Source of the DNA: Bacteroidales bacterium
GTDB lineage: Bacteria > Bacteroidota > Bacteroidia > Bacteroidales > F082
DNA length: 64,000 bases
Reading direction: 5' to 3'
Assembly: GCA_028704385.1 (NCBI GenBank)
Contig: JAQVLA010000005.1
Coordinates: forward strand, 1 to 64,000
Position 1 is the stretch's first letter. Every line of letters begins with the position of its first letter. The position numbers and the translations under genes are program-made. Below are positions 36,172-42,732 of the stretch, one piece after another. The notes below the pieces were generated by a model. It was given only the letters and a program-made list of their open reading frames with translations, was not told the origin of the DNA and made no database searches.

Positions 36172-37326
36172 ATGCCCGAACGCACCATAGCACATCTTGA
36201 TCTCGACACTTTTTTCGTGTCGGTGGAACGTTTGGTCAACCCATCGTTAACAGGCAAACCTGTCATTATCGGAGGAGTTTCGGACCGGGGCGTGGTGGCC
36301 AGCTGCAGCTATGAGGCAAGGCGCTTTGGTGTACATTCGGCCATGCCCATGCGGATGGCGCGACAGCTATGCGGCCAGGCTGTGTATATCCGGGGCGATA
36401 TGGAACTTTACAGCCGTTATTCGCGTCTGGTAACCGATGTGATCGCCGACAGTGCTCCGCTTTATGAGAAAACTTCTGTGGACGAGCATTACCTTGACCT
36501 AACCGGGATGGATCGTTTTTTTGGCACTTACAAATGGACACACGAGCTTCGGCAACGGATTATTCGCGAAACCGGCCTGCCCATTTCTTTCGGGCTTTCG
36601 CAAAACAAAACCATTTCGAAAATTGCCACCGGACAAGCCAAACCCAATGGCGAGCTGCAAGTGCTTCCCAATCAGGTGCATCCTTTCCTGGATCCGCTCT
36701 CGATACGAAAAATCCCTATGGTGGGCGAAGTGGGTTATCGCTTGCTTCGGGCTATGGGTGTGGCAAAAATTGGCACCTTGCGCCTGATGCCTCCCGATAT
36801 GGTACAACAGGTGCTGGGCAAAAACGGTCTGATAGTATGGAAAAAAGCCAACGGCATCGATCCTAGTCCGGTTAAGCCTTACAGCGAACAAAAATCCATC
36901 AGCAGCGAACACACCTTCGATCAGGATACCACAGATATGGCTTTGCTAAAACAAACCCTGACACATATCGTGGAAAAAATAACTTTCGAAATGCGTAGCA
37001 AACAAAAGCTTACAGGATGCGTCACCGTGAAAATCCGCTATGCTAATTTTGATACACACAGCCGCCAAAAACACATTGCCTACACCGCTTTTGATCATAT
37101 TCTGCTCAATACCGTGATGGATCTTTTTGTTCAACTTTACAACCGGCGCATGCTCATCCGCTTGATTGGTGTGAGGTTTAGCCATCTTGTGGGAGGCTCG
37201 CAACAGCTCGATCTTTTTGATGACAAACCCGAGATCAGCAGGCTCTATCAAACCATGGATCATATCCGGCGTCGTTATGGCAAAACCGCTGTTGGCAGAG
37301 CTGGCGGGATGAAACCATCAGAATAA
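36172..37326 (+). CDS. dinB: Y-family DNA polymerase (DinB/Pol IV-like)
   Basis: 384 residues. Catalytic carboxylates: Asp10 (LDLDTFFVSVE), Asp104 and Glu105 (SVDEHYLDL). HhH region (KIPMVGEVGYRLLRAMGV) and little-finger domain follow. A beta-clamp binding motif QLDLF is at residues 345-349, so it should bind the DnaN clamp encoded in this window. It performs error-prone translesion synthesis. Its partner gene is a proofreading-type exonuclease fused to a nuclease, which suggests excision-and-resynthesis of damaged DNA. The two genes read as more GC-rich than their neighbours. Confidence 0.94.
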   Translation: MPERTIAHLDLDTFFVSVERLVNPSLTGKPVIIGGVSDRGVVASCSYEARRFGVHSAMPMRMARQLCGQAVYIRGDMELYSRYSRLVTDVIADSAPLYEKTSVDEHYLDLTGMDRFFGTYKWTHELRQRIIRETGLPISFGLSQNKTISKIATGQAKPNGELQVLPNQVHPFLDPLSIRKIPMVGEVGYRLLRAMGVAKIGTLRLMPPDMVQQVLGKNGLIVWKKANGIDPSPVKPYSEQKSISSEHTFDQDTTDMALLKQTLTHIVEKITFEMRSKQKLTGCVTVKIRYANFDTHSRQKHIAYTAFDHILLNTVMDLFVQLYNRRMLIRLIGVRFSHLVGGSQQLDLFDDKPEISRLYQTMDHIRRRYGKTAVGRAGGMKPSE

Positions 37327-37424
37327 CAAAAAAATCAGATTGAAAGACTATTTATAATCAGTATAAATTCCAAAAATCAACCTAAATCATCACGCTTAAT
37401 CAACCCAAATTTCATGGGGTTGCA

Positions 37425-37432
37425 TAGCTTTG
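37425..37432 (+). promoter_or_regulatory. -7 box of the TiaS-like operon
   Basis: TAGCTTTG is a perfect TAnnTTTG, 28 nt before the TTG start at 37461. With transcription starting a few bases later, the leader is only about 20 nt, too short for a riboswitch. Confidence 0.5.
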
Positions 37433-37460
37433 CAATACTAAAACTAATTTTACAGAAAAA

Positions 37461-38204
37461 TTGAAACAAACCATTCTGATAGGCATTGATGATACCGACA
37501 ACAAAGAAAGTCGTGGCACCGGCTATAATGCCCGTCAGTTGGGACATTTGCTGGAGCGTAAAAAACTTGGAGAAGTCCATTCCATCAGTCGCCATCAGCA
37601 TTTTGTGCATCCGGATATTCCTTTCACATCCCAAAACAGCTCAGCCTGTTTGTATCTTCAAAACGGAAATATTGACCAACTTATTCCTGTTTGTCAACAA
37701 TTTATGCAACAAAGCTGTGTTCCGGGATCCGATGGTGGCCTGGCAATTGCCAGCCTTGACAACATCGCAGAGAAAGTGATTCACTGGGGTAAAATGTCAA
37801 AAAAAATTGTTTTAAAACAAGCAGATGCATGGCAACTGGCCAAGGAAAATGATATTTTTCTGGAAGGTTTTACTGGGAATAATGACGGTGTGATAGGTGC
37901 TTTGGCTGCAATCGGACTCAGAAAATGGGGAAACGATGGCAGATGCATCTGGCTGAAAGGAAAGGAAATCCGTGAAATTTCCGGAATTTTTTCTCAGGAA
38001 TCATTGAAATCAATTTGCCCGATTGACCTCATCATCACCGAAGAAGGTATCGCAGCAGAAGCAGACGATCTTATCCAAACCGGTGACTGGATGAGGCCGG
38101 CAATAAAAAATCACAAGATCACCCTTTATATTGAAAAGTCGAATCACCCCAAATACAAATGGCATGCTAAACCCAAATCCCGTCTCAAAGCACTTACCGA
38201 TTAG
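37461..38204 (+). CDS. stand-alone TiaS-like kinase-domain protein
   Basis: 247 residues, TTG start (no nearby ATG). The start GIDDTDNKESRGTGYNARQL (8-27) matches the GIDDTDSP...T.Y motif of the ATP-using kinase domain of archaeal TiaS, the tRNA-Ile2 agmatidine synthetase. Further matches: RHQHFVHPDIPFTSQNSS (like TiaS NPNIPWKT.GN) and NDGVIGALAAIGL near 142-153 (like the family's GLIGALAAIG). The C-terminal OB-fold and zinc ribbon of true TiaS, used to bind tRNA, are absent. Bacteria use lysidine instead of agmatidine, so another substrate is likely. First gene of a five-gene operon with membrane and outer-membrane transport proteins; a salvage-kinase role is my inference. Confidence 0.72.
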   Translation: MKQTILIGIDDTDNKESRGTGYNARQLGHLLERKKLGEVHSISRHQHFVHPDIPFTSQNSSACLYLQNGNIDQLIPVCQQFMQQSCVPGSDGGLAIASLDNIAEKVIHWGKMSKKIVLKQADAWQLAKENDIFLEGFTGNNDGVIGALAAIGLRKWGNDGRCIWLKGKEIREISGIFSQESLKSICPIDLIITEEGIAAEADDLIQTGDWMRPAIKNHKITLYIEKSNHPKYKWHAKPKSRLKALTD

Positions 38205-38715
38205 CCGTACAGCCCTCGAAATTGTTGTGTTATCACTGATAGGAATAGCAGCCGTTGTGATCAGGACCAAACTGCGAATTCCACTCAATATGCCCGGCCA
38301 TCATGGGCTGGAAGTGATGGCAATTCTGTTGATCGGACGTCATTGGGCAAAGCTGCCGCTGGCTTCTTCCATCAGCAGTTTGTCATCTGCCCTGTTTTTA
38401 TTGTTGCCCTGGGCTGGCATTAAGGATCCGTTTCTTCCGTTCATATATATTTTGATGGGAATCATAATTGATCTGCTTTATCGGTTTACCTTTTCTGAAA
38501 AAAGAATGTTGTTATCACTGGTGATCATTGGCAGTATTGCGTACAGCATCATCCCGCTTTCCCGCCTTTTAATTCACTTCTCAGTTGATTATCCTTACGG
38601 CTCATTTGTTAAAACCGGTTATTTATATCCTGTTTTTTCTCATTTTATATTTGGTGCTGCCGGCGGATTGTTAGCTGGTCTGCTGATCAAAGCACAACTT
38701 AAAATCACCAAATGA
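38164..38715 (+). CDS. six-helix membrane protein resembling an ECF S-component
   Basis: 183 residues from the ATG at 38164, overlapping the upstream stop by 41 bp; the longer frame uses TTG at 38131. Six hydrophobic segments are visible (about residues 17-38, 47-62, 66-87, 91-109, 118-144 and 154-179), with PGHHGLEVMAILLIGRHW between helices 1 and 2. Size and helix number suit the substrate-binding (S) part of an energy-coupling-factor vitamin importer, but no diagnostic family motif is recognised. It is placed between a TiaS-like enzyme and a lipoprotein/TonB receptor pair, consistent with moving the same ligand across the inner membrane. Confidence 0.7.
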   Translation: MLNPNPVSKHLPISRTALEIVVLSLIGIAAVVIRTKLRIPLNMPGHHGLEVMAILLIGRHWAKLPLASSISSLSSALFLLLPWAGIKDPFLPFIYILMGIIIDLLYRFTFSEKRMLLSLVIIGSIAYSIIPLSRLLIHFSVDYPYGSFVKTGYLYPVFSHFIFGAAGGLLAGLLIKAQLKITK

Positions 38716-38753
38716 TTAATTTTTATAATTTGATATTAATAAGATTTAGAATC

Positions 38754-39665
38754 ATGCGAATTGTAATAAATTTCATAACGATTGTAACATTCTTAGCCGT
38801 CTTCTGCTTTGTTGGCTGCACTAAAGACAAACAACATCCAGGATTAAAACCTGAAATTAAATTTCTTAAGGCAGCAGAATTAATTTCTTCGGACACCATT
38901 CTGGCCATCAATCAAAAAGTTAAAATCGGAATTGAAGCCAGCTCCAAATCGGGTGCTCCAATCACCCAATTAACTGTAATTTCAAGCTTTGATGAAAACA
39001 CTACTTCAATCGACTCGGGATTATACAGCTCCGAATTTCAATACAACATAGAAATTACGAAAGGTTTGGCCGAAACAGAACATTGGCGGTTTTATGTGAA
39101 GGATCGGGATGGTAATTGTTCAGATACCATTGGTTTGAAACTTTTTAAAGATGAAAGTTCAGGATTTGGTCCAATTCAATCCTTTGGAAACATTGTTCTG
39201 GGAGCACAATTCAATTCCGATCCGGGAAGTTTTTATTCCTATGAAACAAACCGAACTTACACTATTTCAGAAGCTTACGATAACCAACAAATCATTGACT
39301 TATTATATTATTACGATATCGTGGAATCTGACGCGCACACCATTGCCTCTCCGGGAGCCAATATTGATCAGGCCATATACAACAGCGACCTGGCTCCTGC
39401 AAATTGGACAACACGCACCACCTTAAGATTTGAATATTTACCCGATCTCACTGCTGAAGATTTTGAATCATGCACAAATGACAGCCTGATTCTTTCCAAC
39501 ACTTTTGTTTTTGGATCAGGCAAAAGAAAAGCAAAAAATTTGTCTCCGGGTCAGATTTATGCTTTTGTTAGCGAAACCAACGAAAGAGGAATATTCACAG
39601 TTCAAAGGCTTGAAGGTGAAGCAAATGGATATGTTGAGATTTCAATAAAAATGCAGGAGCAATGA
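38754..39665 (+). CDS. lipoprotein of unknown function
   Basis: 303 residues from the ATG at 38754, chosen because MRIVINFITIVTFLAVFCFV then GC (Cys22) makes a normal lipoprotein signal; an earlier ATG at 38712 overlaps the upstream stop as ATGA and would lengthen it by 14 residues. The mature protein has beta-rich, immunoglobulin-like stretches (SSDTILAINQKVKIGIEA, DTIGLKLF) and no recognisable enzymatic motif. It sits directly before the TonB receptor (ATGA overlap) and probably acts as a surface or periplasmic partner of it. Confidence 0.75.
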   Translation: MRIVINFITIVTFLAVFCFVGCTKDKQHPGLKPEIKFLKAAELISSDTILAINQKVKIGIEASSKSGAPITQLTVISSFDENTTSIDSGLYSSEFQYNIEITKGLAETEHWRFYVKDRDGNCSDTIGLKLFKDESSGFGPIQSFGNIVLGAQFNSDPGSFYSYETNRTYTISEAYDNQQIIDLLYYYDIVESDAHTIASPGANIDQAIYNSDLAPANWTTRTTLRFEYLPDLTAEDFESCTNDSLILSNTFVFGSGKRKAKNLSPGQIYAFVSETNERGIFTVQRLEGEANGYVEISIKMQEQ

Positions 39666-41737
39666 AAAAGATACTTTTACTGACATTTTTTGGCTTTATT
39701 TTTTTTAGTCTTTTCGGGCAAACTCAAGACAGTTTGAAACGTGAAATCGAACTTGGTGAAATAGTTGTTACAGCAACACGTACTTACCGTCAGGCCAACG
39801 ATTTACCCGTACAAACCAATTCCATTTCAGCTAAGATGATTCAAAACTTTCCGGTTTTGAATATCGATGATGTTTTAAAAACCACTGCCAATGTTTTTGT
39901 AAACCGAAGCTGGGGAATTTTCTCAAAAAATGCTGCCGTCACCATGCGTGGACTCGAAAGCAGCGACAGGACGCTAATTCTGATTGACGGACTTCCGAAA
40001 AACAGATTAGCAGGTGGATCGGTCAACTGGCATAATATCAATCCGGATCAGATCGAAAAAATTGAGATCATCAAAGGACCAGCTTCAGCATTGTATGGCA
40101 ATAATGCCATGGGCGGCGTGATCAACATCATTACAAAAAAACCACAAACCGATTTAAGTGGAAATGCACGTGTTTTCTATGGCAGCCACAATACATTGGG
40201 CGGATCAGTAAGTGCTGCAGGCAATAAATTTGAAAACGACAGAGGCTTCTACTGGCAAGTAACCGGTAATTATAGGCGGGGTGATGGTTACATCTTTGAA
40301 TTGCCAGAGTTTCTGGACGAAACAGACGCCAAAACAAAACTTGATGAAGGCGGCGGAAGCCTCAAACTGGGTTACCAATTTAACAAGCATAATAACATAG
40401 AATTCGCTATGGATCATTATCAGGAGAAACGCGGAGCTGGTCGTCAGGTTTATGCCCCCGATGGCAGCTTTGATGAATACCTGACAAATACATTTCGCAT
40501 CACTACTAATAATTTATTAGCTGGTGGACTTTTGCAAAGCACCATTTATTATTCCGCTGAAAACTATTACGGACAAAAGGAAAGCTTTAATGAATCAAAA
40601 GAATTCAAATTGCTGGATGCCTACACTGACAGGGAAGATCTTGGTTTGATGTCGAACTGGTCGAAACGCCTTTCTGCAAAGCACCTGCTAACAGCCGGAA
40701 TAGAAGTGAAAGCAGGTACAATGAAGTCACATGAAATCTATCGTACTTCACCCGATGAAATTGAAGCCGCAAGCAAGATGATCATTTATGGAATTTATTT
40801 ACAGGATGAAATCAAACTTTCACCCGAAAAATGGCAGCTTATCGCAGGTCTTCGGGCTGATTTCTCCAACTTTTTCCAGGGATGGCAAAGGGTGACGAAC
40901 CCAACAAAATCAACTGGCTTTGAACAAAGTTTTTATGAAGATTTTCCGGAAACAAGCTGGTCGGCTTTAAGCCCGAAGATCGCATTGCAATACCAGCTTA
41001 TTCCTGAGCTTGAAACCTATGTTTCTGTAGGAACTGGTTTTAAACCGGCTAAACTTAAAGACTTAAGCCAGTCGGGGAAAATCAACAAAGGTTTCAGGCT
41101 GGCAAATCCCAAGGTAAAACCGGAATACCTTACAAATTTTGAATGGGGTTTTCATTTTGATCCGAACAACAAATTCAGGCTTTCCGGAGCAATTTATCAC
41201 AGTATTGGCCGTGATTTTCAATATTCGATTGGAACCGGTGATTCAGTTGACACCGGAGGTAACAGCCTAAAGCCTGTTATTCTTACTGATAATGTAGCTG
41301 AAATTTCTGTTACAGGTGGAGAATTGTCCATGCATTATTTTGTGCATCCGCAAGTGCTTTTTCAGGCGAGTTATTCTTATAACAATTCAGTTATAACTTC
41401 TTATATTCCAAATATTAACATGCCGGATTACAACCTTTCAGGCAAAAAAATGACAGAAGTGCCCCCGCAACTTTTTTATGCAGGTGTTTTCTGGCAAAAT
41501 AAATATTTCAACCTGAATATAAATTGCAGCTTCATTGATGAACAATGGTTTGACGTAGAAAACACCATAAAAGTTGACAGCTGGTTTTTGATTAATGCCA
41601 GGATATCACGTATTTTTGCCAAACAATACGAAATCTATATAGATATTCAGGATTTGCTTGACAATCCCTATGTTGATCGTAAAGGTCAGCTTTCGCCAGG
41701 CAGATTTATTATAGGAGGTATTAATTTTAAATTTTAA
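39662..41737 (+). CDS. TonB-dependent receptor (BtuB/CirA-like)
   Basis: 691 residues. Signal peptide (1-20, ending FGQT), TonB-box-like EIELGEIVVTATRT at about 30-43, plug domain (about 45-155: MRGLESSDRTLILIDGLPKNR, ALYGNNAMGGVINIITKK) and a barrel ending GINFKF. It lacks the CarboxypepD_reg domain of SusC-type receptors, so it is the classical small-ligand type used for cobalamin, siderophores and similar. It overlaps the lipoprotein gene by 4 bp and the next gene starts 12 nt later. Confidence 0.9.
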   Translation: MKKILLLTFFGFIFFSLFGQTQDSLKREIELGEIVVTATRTYRQANDLPVQTNSISAKMIQNFPVLNIDDVLKTTANVFVNRSWGIFSKNAAVTMRGLESSDRTLILIDGLPKNRLAGGSVNWHNINPDQIEKIEIIKGPASALYGNNAMGGVINIITKKPQTDLSGNARVFYGSHNTLGGSVSAAGNKFENDRGFYWQVTGNYRRGDGYIFELPEFLDETDAKTKLDEGGGSLKLGYQFNKHNNIEFAMDHYQEKRGAGRQVYAPDGSFDEYLTNTFRITTNNLLAGGLLQSTIYYSAENYYGQKESFNESKEFKLLDAYTDREDLGLMSNWSKRLSAKHLLTAGIEVKAGTMKSHEIYRTSPDEIEAASKMIIYGIYLQDEIKLSPEKWQLIAGLRADFSNFFQGWQRVTNPTKSTGFEQSFYEDFPETSWSALSPKIALQYQLIPELETYVSVGTGFKPAKLKDLSQSGKINKGFRLANPKVKPEYLTNFEWGFHFDPNNKFRLSGAIYHSIGRDFQYSIGTGDSVDTGGNSLKPVILTDNVAEISVTGGELSMHYFVHPQVLFQASYSYNNSVITSYIPNINMPDYNLSGKKMTEVPPQLFYAGVFWQNKYFNLNINCSFIDEQWFDVENTIKVDSWFLINARISRIFAKQYEIYIDIQDLLDNPYVDRKGQLSPGRFIIGGINFKF

Positions 41738-41749
41738 AAAAACTAAACT

Positions 41750-42592
41750 ATGAAACACATTTATCTTTTTCTGATCACGTTGATGATCACTGCAAGTACT
41801 TTTGCACAGACTGAAACTCTTGCAAAATGGACTTTCCCATCAGGTGATGTTGCCGATACGCTGGCTGAAGAAGCTAATGAATTTAATCAAAATGCTTTCC
41901 TGTCAACCATGGGCGGAACCGGTGCCATTGAAATGAAAAATGGCGAAACCACTAAAGCTGCTCAATGTAATGGATGGGATAACGGTGCTGGTACCAAAGC
42001 CTGGTACATTCAAATAAGCACAATGAGCCACAAGAATATTACTGTGAGTTCCAAGCAGCAATCCGGCAATAACGATCCCGGACCAAAAGATTTCAAACTG
42101 CAGTTTAAAACTGAAGATATACGCGATTGGATAGACATTGAAAATGCTGAGATTTCTGTAGTAAACGACTGGACTACAAGCGCTTTAGTTAATTTTCAAC
42201 TTCCTGAACCTTGTGAAAATCAGGAAGTGCTATTAATCAGATGGGTGCTCACCTCAAATCTGGATATCAATGGCGTTGAGCTGGTTGAAAGCGGCAAAAC
42301 CAAAATTGATGACATAGAAATAAAAGGTGAAGTTTTTACATCTTTAGATCAAATTGATGACAAAAAAAATCCCATAATTCTTTATTATAATTCTGACAAT
42401 CAGATTCAATTCAAGAGTTCAATTCTAATAAAGCAAGTATTACAGTATGATTTGTCGGGTAGAGAGCTGCAAAAAATTAGCTTTGATGATTTTTCTGGCA
42501 CCATCACAAACCAGCAAAGACAAGGCATTAGCGTTCTAGTTTTTCAGGATCACCAAGGCAAAAGTTATGCTAAAAAAGTTTTAAACCTCTGA
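41750..42592 (+). CDS. T9SS-exported protein of unknown function
   Basis: 280 residues. Signal peptide ends at ASTFAQ (about residue 20). The middle (about 22-195) resembles a beta-sandwich that could bind ligand: LAKWTFPSGDV and KAWYIQISTMSHKN are typical of secreted galactose-binding/lectin-like modules. The last about 75 residues form a T9SS type A sorting tail (VLQYDLSGRELQKI, GISVLVFQDHQGKSYAKKV, ending LNL). It is the last gene of the TiaS-like/TonB operon. It may be a surface-exposed ligand-binding protein that feeds the receptor; this is inference. Confidence 0.72.
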   Translation: MKHIYLFLITLMITASTFAQTETLAKWTFPSGDVADTLAEEANEFNQNAFLSTMGGTGAIEMKNGETTKAAQCNGWDNGAGTKAWYIQISTMSHKNITVSSKQQSGNNDPGPKDFKLQFKTEDIRDWIDIENAEISVVNDWTTSALVNFQLPEPCENQEVLLIRWVLTSNLDINGVELVESGKTKIDDIEIKGEVFTSLDQIDDKKNPIILYYNSDNQIQFKSSILIKQVLQYDLSGRELQKISFDDFSGTITNQQRQGISVLVFQDHQGKSYAKKVLNL

Positions 42593-42669
42593 AAATAACA
42601 ACTTGTATTTTTAACTTAAAACAATGATAATAAAGTAACTGTAAAGTTTAACTTCATCATTAGGCAACA

Positions 42670-42715
42670 AATAAAGAGGCTGATTCATCAACTGATTCAG
42701 CCTCTTTATTTTTTA
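42670..42715. terminator. strong bidirectional terminator
   Basis: AATAAAGAGGCTGA (42670-42683) pairs perfectly with TCAGCCTCTTTATT (42697-42710) around a 13-nt loop, followed by TTTTT on the plus strand and preceded by an A/T stretch for the minus strand. It closes the five-gene plus-strand operon and the convergent receptor gene. Confidence 0.9.
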
Positions 42716-42732
42716 GTGACTTGACCGTAAAA

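Noticed and set aside
37433-37460. Possible riboswitch before the TiaS-like operon
   Set aside because: The -7 box at 37425-37432 leaves a leader of about 20 nt, too short for a known riboswitch fold.
38131-38163. Upstream TTG start for the six-helix membrane protein
   Set aside because: An in-frame ATG at 38164 with shorter overlap is more likely; the extra residues overlap the TiaS-like gene and are basic and non-membrane.
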